Below, piece after piece: positions 17,726-27,034 of a DNA stretch of 64,000 nt. The position numbers and the translations under genes were made by a program. Where the stretch lies: contig NZ_WBKA01000001.1 in the NCBI RefSeq assembly GCF_008831125.1, positions 248,001-312,000 of the forward strand, given 5' to 3'. Below the pieces are notes generated by a model that ran no database searches, was not told where the DNA came from, and saw only the letters and a list, made by a program, of their open reading frames with translations. The stretch comes from Pseudoclavibacter caeni (lineage in GTDB: Bacteria; Actinomycetota; Actinomycetes; Actinomycetales; Microbacteriaceae). The first letter of the stretch is position 1, and each line of letters opens with the position of its first letter.

Positions 17726-19016
17726 ACGAGGTGGCCTCGGCCGGGGGATCAGCTCGCTGATCCCGACCCGGGCCGATCGCATCGAGCGCGAGCGGGAGGC
17801 CGCGGACGCACAGGCGGATGCACAGCCGACGGACGCGCAGCCGACTGGGTCCGGCACGGACTCGACGGCGCCCGCGCGCGCCGGACGGCGACCGGTGGAC
17901 GTGTTCTTCGCCGGTGCCGACGCCGAAGCCGACGACGCCCGGCCGAGCCGCTCCGCGGCCCGCGCCGCGCGCGAGATGGCGGCCGCACACCGGGATCCGG
18001 AGGGCCGCTTCCGCCGGTCGACTCGACGGGTGAGGCCTGCCGAGGCGGCCGCGCCGACGCAGGATGTGGCGGGTCAGGCGTCCACGACACCGGCCGTCGG
18101 GCGCAGGAGCGGCGCGGCGCGTCCCGCTGCGTCGGGCGCCGCCGGTGAGCGCATGACGGCGGTGGCGGAGGCGGGTGCTGACGTCGCGGCCGCACAGTCG
18201 GAGCTCGCCGAGGTGCCGGGGCTCACCCTCGTCGAGCTCGACCCCGCCGAGATCGTGCCGAACCCCGTGCAGCCGCGCCATGAGTTCGATCAGGCGGCGC
18301 TCGACGAGCTCACCCACTCGGTGCGCGAGTTCGGGGTGCTGCAGCCGATCGTGGTGCGTCGCCGCGAGGCCGGCGGATACGAGCTCATCATGGGCGAGCG
18401 GCGCCTGCGCGCCGCGAAGGCGGCCCGGCTCGATCGCATCCCCGCGCTCATCCGCGACACGGCCGATGAGGACATGCTCCGCGACGCGCTGCTCGAGAAT
18501 CTGCACCGGGCGAACCTCAACCCGCTGGAGGAGGCGAGCGCCTACCAGCAGCTCATGCAGGATTTCGGCATCACGCAGGAGCAGCTCGCCGAGCGGATCG
18601 GCCGTTCGCGTCCGCAGGTGGCGAACACCCTGCGTCTGCTGAAGCTGCCGGAGGGCGTGCAGCGCAAGGTCGCCGCCGGGGTGCTCACCGCCGGACACGC
18701 CCGCGCCCTGCTCGCGGTGGCGAAGACGCACGACCTCGACCGGCTGGCCGATCGCGTCGTGCGTGAGGGGCTGAGCGTGCGCGAGACCGAGCGGCTCGCC
18801 GCGCAGCCCCAGCGGCAGCGTCACGCGCAGGCGCGCGCCGGGCGGGTGCAGGAGCAGCTGCACGAGGTCGAGGAGCGCATCGAGGAGCGGCTCGACACGA
18901 GCGTGCGGGTGCGGCTGTCGAAGCGGAAGGGGTCGATCACGATCGACTTCGCCACGGTCGCCGACCTCAACCGCATCGTCGGCCTGATGGGTGTCAAGGG
19001 GTTCGGCGAGCACTGA
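17715..19016 (+). CDS. parB: Chromosome partitioning protein ParB
   Basis: CTP-dependent DNA clamp that loads at parS, 433 residues. The N-terminus MSGRRGGLGRGISSLIP is the usual ParA-stimulating tail. A long low-complexity linker (about residues 20-165) precedes the nuclease-like domain with LVELDPAEIVPNPVQPR and the CTP-binding GERRLRAAK. The helix-turn-helix TQEQLAERIGRSRPQVANT and a C-terminal dimerisation domain (VRLSKRKGSITIDF) follow. The protein is longer than many ParBs because of the linker. Six matching parS sites lie in this window. Confidence 0.96.
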   Translation: MSGRRGGLGRGISSLIPTRADRIEREREAADAQADAQPTDAQPTGSGTDSTAPARAGRRPVDVFFAGADAEADDARPSRSAARAAREMAAAHRDPEGRFRRSTRRVRPAEAAAPTQDVAGQASTTPAVGRRSGAARPAASGAAGERMTAVAEAGADVAAAQSELAEVPGLTLVELDPAEIVPNPVQPRHEFDQAALDELTHSVREFGVLQPIVVRRREAGGYELIMGERRLRAAKAARLDRIPALIRDTADEDMLRDALLENLHRANLNPLEEASAYQQLMQDFGITQEQLAERIGRSRPQVANTLRLLKLPEGVQRKVAAGVLTAGHARALLAVAKTHDLDRLADRVVREGLSVRETERLAAQPQRQRHAQARAGRVQEQLHEVEERIEERLDTSVRVRLSKRKGSITIDFATVADLNRIVGLMGVKGFGEH

Positions 19017-19166
19017 CGAGTGCCCTGACGGGATGCGTCAGCGCCGCCGGCGTGGTGGATGCCGCCAGCATGGTGGAGCCGGCGGCGTGCGGTGAACAGC
19101 GCACCCTGGGATGTGGTGGGGGCTCCCGCGGCGCGAGCCGCGGCGGTGATGCGGAGGCGGGGCGGA

Positions 19167-20126
19167 TCAGCCTCGGGCGATCGCGGCGCGGGCGATGTCC
19201 AGGTAGACCTCGCCCTCGTCACGGCCGGTGCCGTGGATCGCGAGCGGGGCGAGGGATGTCTCCGTCACGCCGGGCATGACGTTCGCGTCGATGAACCAGG
19301 GCACGCCCTCCGCGTCGACGATGAAGTCGATGCGGCTGAACTCTCGCATCCCGAGCGTCTGATGCACGGTCACCGCGGCCTGAGCGACGGAGGCGGCCAT
19401 GTCGTCCGCCAGCCGGGCCGGCACGTAGAAGTCGGTCTCGCCGGCGGTGTACCGCGCCTCGTACGTGTAGCGGCCGCGCACCGGGCTGATCTCCACGATC
19501 GGCAGCGCCTGCGGTCCGTCGCCCGTGTCCACGATCGTGACAGCGACCTCGGTGCCTTCGATGTGCCGCTCGACGACGAGCCCGTCGGAGTAGCTGTAGG
19601 CGTCGACGAGCGCGCGCGGCAGGGCGTCGAGCTCGGTGATGATCGAGACGCCCTGGGCCGAGCCGCCCTTGACGGGCTTGAGCACCAGGGGCAGGCCCAG
19701 CCGCTCGGCCAGGGCGCCCAGCACGCTCGTCGCGTCCAGTTCGCTGAACGTCTCGCGGGGAAACACGGCGGCATCGGGGGTCGCCACACCCGCCCGTCGG
19801 GCGAGGGTCTTCGCCGTCGACTTGTCCCAGGCGAGCCGGGCGGCCTCCGGGTCGCTGCCGACGTAGGGGATGCCGGTCAGCTCCAGCACGTCGCGCAGGG
19901 CCCCGTCCTCACCGCTGGCCCCGTGAAGCACCGGCCAGATGACGTCGGGCGCCGCGGACGTGATCGCGTCGAACAGCGTCGCGTTCGGCTCCAGCACGGT
20001 CGCCTGGGCGCCCGCGTGCCGGATCGCCTCGGCGAGACGGGCGCCACCGCGCACCGAGACGTCCCGCTCGTGCGAGATGCCCCCGGCGAGGACGAGCACG
20101 TGCAGCGGTTCGGATGATGCGGTCAT
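19167..20126 (-). CDS. ddl: D-alanine--D-alanine ligase
   Basis: ATP-grasp enzyme that joins two D-alanines for peptidoglycan precursors, in the cytoplasm. The 319-residue protein carries LHGASGEDGALRDVLE, KPVKGGSAQGVS, FSRIDFIVD and a C-terminal FIDANVMPGVTETSL. The last motif departs from the usual EVNTLPG form, but the metal-binding Asn is kept. It ends the minus-strand run murJ-trxB-trxA-aminotransferase-ddl and converges on parB. The 150-bp gap to parB holds only weak hairpins. Confidence 0.93.
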   Translation of the reverse strand: MTASSEPLHVLVLAGGISHERDVSVRGGARLAEAIRHAGAQATVLEPNATLFDAITSAAPDVIWPVLHGASGEDGALRDVLELTGIPYVGSDPEAARLAWDKSTAKTLARRAGVATPDAAVFPRETFSELDATSVLGALAERLGLPLVLKPVKGGSAQGVSIITELDALPRALVDAYSYSDGLVVERHIEGTEVAVTIVDTGDGPQALPIVEISPVRGRYTYEARYTAGETDFYVPARLADDMAASVAQAAVTVHQTLGMREFSRIDFIVDAEGVPWFIDANVMPGVTETSLAPLAIHGTGRDEGEVYLDIARAAIARG

Positions 20127-20197
20127 GTCCTGGCTTTCTCGAGGTCGCGGGTTCTGCGGGCGGCGTGGGCCACGCGCCGACCGCCGGATGGATGCGG

Positions 20198-21529
20198 TCA
20201 GAGCGTGTCCGGCGGCGGGGTCGACACCGCGTGCTGCGTGTCGACGGCAGGCCGTGGGGAGGTGCCGAACGTGTCGAGCAGATCCTGCTCACGGTGGATG
20301 ACCTTCGCCAGTCGCTGGATGCCCACGCCGATCTCCTCGGGGGTGGGGTAGCAGAACGACAGGCGGATGTGGTCCTGACCGGTGCCGTCCGCGTAGAACG
20401 CGGTGCCGGGGGTGTAGGCGACCAGCTCGTGGACGGCGAGCGGCAGCATCTCCTTGGAGTCGAACCCCTCGGGCAGGCCCAGCCAGACGTAGAACCCGCC
20501 GTTGGGATGCGTCTTCGGCAGCGTCGGCAGCTGCTCGTCGAGCGCGTTGATCATCGCGTCCCGCCGATCCCGGTACAGGCCGCGGAAGGTGTCGATCTGC
20601 CCGCGCCAGTCGTTGTGGTCGAGGTACTCGGAGATCATGATCTGCCCGAACGTGGTCGGCGAGAGCACGGCCGACTCGTTGGCGAGCACGATCTTCTCGC
20701 GGATGGCGTGCGGGGCCAGCACGTAGCCGATGCGGAAGCCTGGGGCGAAGATCTTCGAGAACGAGCCGAGGTAGATGACCCCCTCGCTGTCGAGGGAGCG
20801 GATCGCCTCCGGCGGCACCCGGTCGAACCAGAGCAGCCCGTAGGGGTTGTCCTCGAGCACGAGGATGTGATGCCGATGGCAGATGTCGAGCACCTCGCGG
20901 CGGCGCTCCATCGTCATCGTCACGCCCGCCGGGTTGTGGAAGTCGGGGATCGTGTACAGGAACTTGATCGGCCGACCCGCCGCCTCGAGGCGGGCGATCG
21001 TCTCGCGCAGCGCCTGCGGGATGAGTCCGTCGTCGTCCATCGGCACGTGCACGGTCTCGGCCTGATACGAACGGAAGATGCCGAGCGAGCCGACGTAGCT
21101 CGGCCCCTCGGCGAGCACCACGTCACCCGGGTTCAGGAAGATCTGGGAGACCAGGTCGACCGCCTGCTGCGACCCCGTGGTGACCACGACATCGTCCGGG
21201 TGCGCGTGGATGCCCTCGAGGCTCATGATCTCGCAGATCTGCTCGCGGAAGTAGGGGATGCCCTGGCCGGAGCCGTACTGGAGGGCCTCGCCGCGCCGGG
21301 TCGTCGTCGCGATGCGGGCCGCGTCCTGCAGCATCTCCTGCGGCAGGGCGGAGACGAACGGCATGCCGCCGGCGAGGGAGACGACCTCGGGCCTGCTCGC
21401 CACGGCGAAGAGGGCGCGCACCTCCGATGCGCTGAGACCCGCGGTGCGATCGGCATAGCGATCGAGCCACGGATCGAGGCGGATGGACTGCTGCGTGCCG
21501 GTCTGCGCGGGGGACTGTGAAGCGGACAC
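20198..21529 (-). CDS. PLP-dependent class I/II aminotransferase (MocR/LysN-type)
   Basis: Fold-type I aminotransferase of 443 residues. The cofactor lysine is in YLGSFSKIFAPGFRIGY. Other motifs are VVTTGSQQAVDLV, YTIPDFHNPAG and ILVLEDNPYGLLWF. The family resembles 2-aminoadipate/aromatic aminotransferases without a GntR domain. The substrate is not known, but the position between ddl and trxA is conserved in related actinobacteria. The start is a GTG at 21529 with a perfect GGAGG seven bases upstream; the open frame further upstream overlaps trxA antisense and is rejected. Confidence 0.9.
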   Translation of the reverse strand: MSASQSPAQTGTQQSIRLDPWLDRYADRTAGLSASEVRALFAVASRPEVVSLAGGMPFVSALPQEMLQDAARIATTTRRGEALQYGSGQGIPYFREQICEIMSLEGIHAHPDDVVVTTGSQQAVDLVSQIFLNPGDVVLAEGPSYVGSLGIFRSYQAETVHVPMDDDGLIPQALRETIARLEAAGRPIKFLYTIPDFHNPAGVTMTMERRREVLDICHRHHILVLEDNPYGLLWFDRVPPEAIRSLDSEGVIYLGSFSKIFAPGFRIGYVLAPHAIREKIVLANESAVLSPTTFGQIMISEYLDHNDWRGQIDTFRGLYRDRRDAMINALDEQLPTLPKTHPNGGFYVWLGLPEGFDSKEMLPLAVHELVAYTPGTAFYADGTGQDHIRLSFCYPTPEEIGVGIQRLAKVIHREQDLLDTFGTSPRPAVDTQHAVSTPPPDTL

Positions 21530-21609
21530 CGTTGTACCTCCAGTCAGGTTTCCCCCCAGCATAGACCCGGAGGCGAACCGGTGACAGAGGCTCCCGGCGT
21601 GCCGGTCGG

Positions 21610-21933
21610 TCAGCCGACGAATCCGGCGAGATCCCGCTCGAGCTGGGCCTTCGGGCGGGCGCCGATGACCTCCTTGACGACCTCGCCGCCCTTGAACAGC
21701 TTCATCGCCGGGATCGACGTGATGCGGTACTGGCCGGCGAGGGCCGGGTTCTGGTCGACGTTGAGCTTTGCGATGACGATGTCGCCCTCGTGCTCGGCCG
21801 CGTACTCCTCGAGCACCGGGCCCATCATGCGGCACGGGCCGCACCACTCGGCCCAGAAGTCCACGAGCACGGGCACGGGCGAGTCGATGACGAACTGGGT
21901 GAAGTTCGACTCGTTGACGTTGATGACGGTCAT
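21610..21933 (-). CDS. trxA: Thioredoxin
   Basis: A 107-residue thioredoxin, the cytoplasmic disulfide reductant. The active site WAEWCGPC has Cys31 and Cys34. The cis-proline region reads RITSIPAMKLFKGGEV, where an Ala replaces the commoner Thr after the proline. It sits 60 bp downstream of trxB on the same strand, so electron donor and carrier are co-expressed. Confidence 0.97.
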   Translation of the reverse strand: MTVINVNESNFTQFVIDSPVPVLVDFWAEWCGPCRMMGPVLEEYAAEHEGDIVIAKLNVDQNPALAGQYRITSIPAMKLFKGGEVVKEVIGARPKAQLERDLAGFVG

Positions 21934-21993
21934 GATCTGCTCCTTACAGTCTGCGGCGGCCGGGCGGCCGTCAGGTCGTGATGCGCGGCGGGG

Positions 21994-22962
21994 TCAGGCG
22001 TTCGCGGCGGCCGAGGGCTCGGCCTCTGCCGCGTCGGCGAGGGCGGCCAGATGCCGCTCGGCGTCGAGGGCGGCCACACAGCCGGACCCGGCCGCGGTGA
22101 TCGCCTGCCGGTACGAAGGGTCGGTCACGTCGCCGCAGGCGAACACCCCGGGCGCGGACGTGCGCGAGCTGCGCCCGTCGAGGGCGACGGTGCCCTGCGC
22201 GGTCAGGTCGATCTGATCGGCGAACAGATCGGTGCGCGGGTCGTTGCCGATCGCGATGAACAGCCCCTCCAGCTCGAGCGTGCGGCGCTCGCCGGTGACC
22301 GTGTCCTCCAGCTCGACCGACTCCAGCGCGGTGTCGCCGTTCAGGGCGACGACCTGGCTGTTCCAGACGGGGACGATCTTCTCGTCCGCCAGCGCGCGCT
22401 GCTGCATGATGCGCGACGCGCGCAGCTCGTCGCGCCGATGGATCAGGTACACCTTCGAGGCGAACCGGCTGAGGAACGTCGCCTCCTCGAGCGCTGAGTC
22501 GCCGCCACCGACGACGCCGATCACGCGATCGCGGAAGAAGAAGCCGTCGCAGGTGGCACACCAGGAGACGCCGTGGCCGCTCAGGCGGTCCTCGTCCTCC
22601 AGCCCCAGCCGGCGGTAGGCGGACCCGGTGGCGAGGATGACGGTGCGGCTCTCGAAGGTCTTCCCCAGCCCCGTGCGCACGGTCTTCACCTCGCCGAGCA
22701 GGTCGACCCCGGTGACGTCGTCGTAGACGACCTCGGCGCCGAAGCGCTCCGCCTGCTGCTGCATGCGGGCCATGAGGTCGGGGCCCATGATCCCCTCGGG
22801 GAAGCCCGGGAAGTTCTCCACCTCGGTCGTCTTCATCAGCTCGCCGCCGGCCTCGACCGAGCTCGCGATCACCGTCGGATGCAGCCCGGCGCGGGCAGTG
22901 TAGATCGCGGCGGTCCAGCCCGCGGGGCCGGAGCCGATGATGACGACGTCCTGGACGGTCAT
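21994..22962 (-). CDS. trxB: Thioredoxin reductase
   Basis: NADPH- and FAD-dependent reductase of thioredoxin, 322 residues. FAD site: VVIIGSGPAGWTAAIYTARA. Redox disulfide: CATC (Cys135, Cys138). NADPH site: GVVGGGDSALEEATFLS. C-terminal FAD motif: GVFACGDVTDPSYRQAITAAGSGC. The ATG at 22962 has AGGAG just upstream; the longer open frame is rejected. It lies between murJ and trxA on the same strand. The 180 bp between it and murJ shows nothing recognisable. Confidence 0.97.
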   Translation of the reverse strand: MTVQDVVIIGSGPAGWTAAIYTARAGLHPTVIASSVEAGGELMKTTEVENFPGFPEGIMGPDLMARMQQQAERFGAEVVYDDVTGVDLLGEVKTVRTGLGKTFESRTVILATGSAYRRLGLEDEDRLSGHGVSWCATCDGFFFRDRVIGVVGGGDSALEEATFLSRFASKVYLIHRRDELRASRIMQQRALADEKIVPVWNSQVVALNGDTALESVELEDTVTGERRTLELEGLFIAIGNDPRTDLFADQIDLTAQGTVALDGRSSRTSAPGVFACGDVTDPSYRQAITAAGSGCVAALDAERHLAALADAAEAEPSAAANA

Positions 22963-23143
22963 GGAATCTCCTGTGTCTTCTCGTCGCCGCATGCCGGCTC
23001 GATGCCGGGGATGCGCGGTCTGCGTGCGCCTCAAGCCTACGGATCTCGAGACGGCGGTGCCAGAGAGTGCAACAGGGCGACCCGCGGGAGCATTCCCGGC
23101 GCGACCCGCGGCGACACCGGGACGGCGGCGTCGCGACGGGTGG

Positions 23144-24796
23144 TCAGTGACGCCGGAGCCGGCCGGCCAGCCCGACGAGGGGACGCAGCAGCGTGCGCAT
23201 CTCGTCCACATGCAGCACGCGGGTCATCACCAGGTAGACGACGCCCATCACGGCGGCGAGCACCACGCAGGTGGCGATCGCGGCGAGCCTCGTCGACACG
23301 GCGAGCCCGTCGGTGAACCCGCCCAGCGCCCACAGGACGGTGACGCCCGCGGTGGCGGCGACGAGGGCCGCGACGGTCATCCGGGCGTGTGCGCGCAGGA
23401 TGCGGTGGCCGTCGATGCCGCCGAGTCGACGGCGCAGCACGGCGAACATGACCACGGTGTCGAACGTGATCGCCGTGCTGGAGACGAGCACCTCGGCGAA
23501 GACGACCCAGTGTGGATCCGCCTGCGTCGCCGCCCAGTACAGGGGCAGCACGAGTACCATGCGCACCGCCGCGACGAGGAACGGCGTGCGGGTGTCGTTC
23601 ATCGCGTAGAACGCGCGGATCGCGAACAGGTTCGCGCTCACGACGACGAGGAACGGCATGAGCACGGTGAGCATCCGGCCGAACGCGACGGTCTGGGCGA
23701 GGTCGTCGGTGGAGAACACCCGGGCGATGGGCAGGGCGGCCACGGTCATCAGCGCCGCGGCGAACACCGTGACCGCGCCCGTGTGCCGCAGGCTCGCCGA
23801 GAGATCGGCGATGAGCGCGGGCCGGTCATGCTCGGCGGCGTGCTCGCTGAAACGGGTGAAGTACACCGTCGCGATCGACACGGCGATGATCCCGTGCGGC
23901 ACCAGCTGCAGCAGGCTGGCCGTCTCGAAGCTCGTCAGCCCCATGAGCGTGGTGTCACCGGGTGTGCGGTAGGGCTCGGTGGAGTTGGCGACGACCGTCT
24001 TGACGAACGAGTGCACCCAGTCCAGCACGACCATGCCGAGGATCCACCCCGCGGCGACGAACGTCGGACGCAGCCCGGTGTGCCGCCAGTGGAAGTCCGG
24101 CCGATAGCGGAGGTCAGACCGATGCCACCAGGCGAACATGATCAGCGCCTGCGCGGCCACGCCGAGCGTCGCCGACAGACCGAGCGTCGCGATCATCCCG
24201 GGCGTCCAGTCGGCCACCGCCGTGTGGCCGTCTGGATCGGCGCCGAACAGCGCGATGAACGCGACGAACCCGGCGATCGAGATCACGTTGTTGAGCACCG
24301 GCGCCCAGGTGTACGGGCCGAACACGCGGCGGGCGTTGTAGATGCCGCCGAGCAGCGCGTACATGCCGTAGAAGAGCACCTGCGGCATGCACCAGTAGGT
24401 GAAGGCCGTCGCGAGGGCGAGGTTCTCGCCCGACCAGCCGCCCGTGAACGCCCGGGTGATCACGGGCGAGGCCACCATGAGCACCGCGGTCACGATGAGC
24501 AGCCCGGTGAGCACGAGGGTCATGATCCGGTTGATGTAGCCGCGCCCGCCGTCCGGATCCCGCGTTGACTGCACGATCTGCGGCACCAGCACCGCCGTGA
24601 GCACGCCGCCGGCGGTCAGCTGGTACAGCAGCGAGGGGATCTGGTTGCCGGTCATGTACGCGTTCGACGCGGTCGTGCTTACGCCGATCGAGGCGGCGAT
24701 GAGGAACGTCCGCACGAAGCCGAGCACGCGCGAGACGGCGGTGCCGGCCGCCATGATCAGCGAGCTGCGTCCCACCGACGACGAGGATGCGCTCAC
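23144..24796 (-). CDS. murJ: Lipid II flippase MurJ
   Basis: MOP-superfamily flippase that moves lipid II across the cytoplasmic membrane for peptidoglycan synthesis. The 550-residue product has about 14 hydrophobic segments. Characteristic parts are the N-terminal SLIMAAGTAVSRVLGFVRT, TAGGVLTAVLVPQIV and LLQLVPHGIIAVSIATVYF. The GTG at 24796 overlaps the stop codon of the upstream DUF6049-like gene, with a GGAG-rich ribosome site inside that gene. Translational coupling with the DUF6049 protein is likely. Confidence 0.95.
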   Translation of the reverse strand: MSASSSSVGRSSLIMAAGTAVSRVLGFVRTFLIAASIGVSTTASNAYMTGNQIPSLLYQLTAGGVLTAVLVPQIVQSTRDPDGGRGYINRIMTLVLTGLLIVTAVLMVASPVITRAFTGGWSGENLALATAFTYWCMPQVLFYGMYALLGGIYNARRVFGPYTWAPVLNNVISIAGFVAFIALFGADPDGHTAVADWTPGMIATLGLSATLGVAAQALIMFAWWHRSDLRYRPDFHWRHTGLRPTFVAAGWILGMVVLDWVHSFVKTVVANSTEPYRTPGDTTLMGLTSFETASLLQLVPHGIIAVSIATVYFTRFSEHAAEHDRPALIADLSASLRHTGAVTVFAAALMTVAALPIARVFSTDDLAQTVAFGRMLTVLMPFLVVVSANLFAIRAFYAMNDTRTPFLVAAVRMVLVLPLYWAATQADPHWVVFAEVLVSSTAITFDTVVMFAVLRRRLGGIDGHRILRAHARMTVAALVAATAGVTVLWALGGFTDGLAVSTRLAAIATCVVLAAVMGVVYLVMTRVLHVDEMRTLLRPLVGLAGRLRRH

Positions 24797-26949
24797 CGGT
24801 CCGTCTCCTCTCCGGCGCCCGGCCCGCGGCCGTCCGCTCCCTGCCCGGCCGCGTCGGCTGGCTCGATGTCGGCGTGGGGCGGCGGCGTGCGCTCGCCGGC
24901 GGGCGCACGCCCGCGTCCGGTGCCGGCCGGCAGCGCGGCGCCCGCGAGCCGGCTGCGCCGCTCCCGGTGGGCGCGCATCACGCTGCGGAACACTCCGAAG
25001 CCGAACAGCAGGGCCACGGCCCCGGTGGCGATCGCCAGGCCGATGCTCTCCCACTGGGCCTGCACGTCCATGGGGCGGGCGACGATCTCGCCGATCCGGT
25101 CGCCTGTGTCGTTGGTGATGCTGATGTTCAGGGTGACGCTGCCGTTGGCGATCGCCCGCACCGGTACCTGCGCGGTCGCGGAGGTGTGCGCGTCGATGGT
25201 GAGCGGCACGGGGGAGTCGGTGACCACGCGGCCGCTCGACGGGGCGACCCGCACCTGCACCGTCACCGGCTGGCTGGTGTCGTTGCGCACGGCCACGGGG
25301 ATCTGCGAGCTGCCGCTGACGAGCGTGACGTTCGTGGTGGAGGTGATGGCGACCTTCGCCAGCTGGGTCGTGGCGTCGTCCGTGGTCGCCTGCACTGCGC
25401 TCGCCCAGTCGTCGTCGTGCTCGAGCCCCTGGCTGGACAGCGAGCCGATCCGCTCCAGATAGCCGTCGCGCACCCGCTGCGGGTCGGCGGAGATCGAGGC
25501 CAGCAGCTCCGCGTCGGAACGGGCCGTGGCCACGGCCGACAGCGGGGCGAGCTCGTCGTCCGCGCCCTGCGTCCGTTCGGCGGTGATGGTCGTCTGCGGG
25601 GCGTCGGCGACGTTGTCGAGGATGTCCACGCCGGACTGCAGGCGCACGGTGCCGCCCAGGGAGTGCAGGACGTCGCCGAGCAGCTGCGCCTGCTCCGACC
25701 AGCTGCGGGGCAGCACGCTCGTCACCCCGCTGAACGACTGTGTGGAGAGCCCGAGCGCGGTGGCCATGGCCGTGATCCGGGCGGTCGAGGTCGACGACGT
25801 GGTGTCCGCGTCGGTCAGCGCGGTCTGGAAGGCGTTCTGGAGGTTGTGGTTCGCGCCGATGACGGGGGTGTCGCCGATGCGGTGCAGCTGCACGTCGGCG
25901 GAGTCGTCGGCGACCTCGTCGGTGGCGATGACGATCGGCCGGTCGCCGGTGAGGAGCTCCCGCGCCGCCTGACCGAGCCCGCGGTCGCAGGAGCCCAGCA
26001 CGAGGGGCGTGTCTGCGTCGGCGTTCCCGCCGAGCAGCGCGTCGTCGATCGAGGTCACCCCCGCGGCGGCGAGGGCGTTCGCGTCCGCGTCACCCCACAG
26101 CAGGGGCGTGGTGGTGAACCGGTCCAGGCGCTGCAGCCAGGCGCGCATGTCGGCCGTGGCCCGGTCGCCGAGCGCGTCGATGCTGTGGACGATCTTCGGG
26201 TCGACGGCGAGCTCGACGTCGAGGCCATCCAGTGCGTCCAGCTGGCTGCTGAGCGTGCCGCCGGCCGAGACCATCCGCTGTAGCTCGTCGGCGTCATAGA
26301 ACTGGTCGGCCTCGGCGGGGCCGGTGATGGGGGCGATCAGGTCGAGCGGGCGCAGCTCGTCGGCGGTGACGTTCCAGGCGGTCGTGGAGGGCAGCCAGAC
26401 GGTGTCGCTGGCCGCGGAGGTCAGCCTGGCGCCCAGGCCGAGCACGCCGCGGTCGTCGGTGAAGCTCCAGGTCGGCAGGCGCTTCGCGGCCACTGTCACG
26501 TCGAGCGTGGCCGTCGCTCCGGGGTCCACCCGGTCGATCATCCGAGTCGCGATGGTTACGGTGCGCGAGGGCGCCGCATCGTTCGCGTCGAACCAGTCGC
26601 GGATCTGCCCGGTCGTCGTCATCAGCCGGTCGCCGATGGAGAACTCGACGGTCACCCCGGTCAGCGCCTCGGCGGAGGCGTTGGTCACGGTGGCGTGCAG
26701 GGAGAGATCGGTCGAGGCGTCGAGGTGGTCGGGGACGTCCGTCAGCGCGATCTGCACGTCGCGCGCCGACACGCGGGCGGCGGCCGACGCCGCAGTGACG
26801 GCCGGTGAGACGGCCTGCGCGGCCGGCGCGACGTCCGCGGCGGCCGCCCCGGCGAGCGGCCAGGGCGCCGCGAGCAGCAGGGCGACCAGGCCCGCGCGGA
26901 TGCGTCGGGCACCACGCCGGCCTGACAGGCCGGAGAGGGCAGGGCGCAT
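24793..26949 (-). CDS. Secreted, membrane-anchored DUF6049-family protein
   Basis: The 718-residue protein begins with a basic, hydrophobic signal segment (GLVALLLAAPWPLAGAAAAD) and ends with one transmembrane helix (ESIGLAIATGAVALLFGFGV) and a basic cytoplasmic tail. The rest should be outside the cell and reads as beta-sandwich-like repeats (VTNASAEALTGVTVEFSI, VRNDTSQPVTVQVRV) around a larger domain. This fits the DUF6049 proteins encoded next to murJ in actinobacteria, whose role in the envelope is unknown. I use the ATG at 26949 with AAGGA five bases upstream; an ATG at 26964 is possible. It diverges from cca across about 85 bp. Confidence 0.8.
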   Translation of the reverse strand: MRPALSGLSGRRGARRIRAGLVALLLAAPWPLAGAAAADVAPAAQAVSPAVTAASAAARVSARDVQIALTDVPDHLDASTDLSLHATVTNASAEALTGVTVEFSIGDRLMTTTGQIRDWFDANDAAPSRTVTIATRMIDRVDPGATATLDVTVAAKRLPTWSFTDDRGVLGLGARLTSAASDTVWLPSTTAWNVTADELRPLDLIAPITGPAEADQFYDADELQRMVSAGGTLSSQLDALDGLDVELAVDPKIVHSIDALGDRATADMRAWLQRLDRFTTTPLLWGDADANALAAAGVTSIDDALLGGNADADTPLVLGSCDRGLGQAARELLTGDRPIVIATDEVADDSADVQLHRIGDTPVIGANHNLQNAFQTALTDADTTSSTSTARITAMATALGLSTQSFSGVTSVLPRSWSEQAQLLGDVLHSLGGTVRLQSGVDILDNVADAPQTTITAERTQGADDELAPLSAVATARSDAELLASISADPQRVRDGYLERIGSLSSQGLEHDDDWASAVQATTDDATTQLAKVAITSTTNVTLVSGSSQIPVAVRNDTSQPVTVQVRVAPSSGRVVTDSPVPLTIDAHTSATAQVPVRAIANGSVTLNISITNDTGDRIGEIVARPMDVQAQWESIGLAIATGAVALLFGFGVFRSVMRAHRERRSRLAGAALPAGTGRGRAPAGERTPPPHADIEPADAAGQGADGRGPGAGEETDR

Positions 26950-27034
26950 GTGGATCCTTCGCATCGGTGCCACCACTCTACCGGGGTGGTTCGCGGCGTC
27001 CGGCCGGCGCCGGCTGTGGGAAGATTGTCAGGCC

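Noticed and set aside
22937-24568. 543-codon plus-strand ORF opposite murJ
   Set aside because: His/Arg/Asp-rich translation typical of antisense frames.
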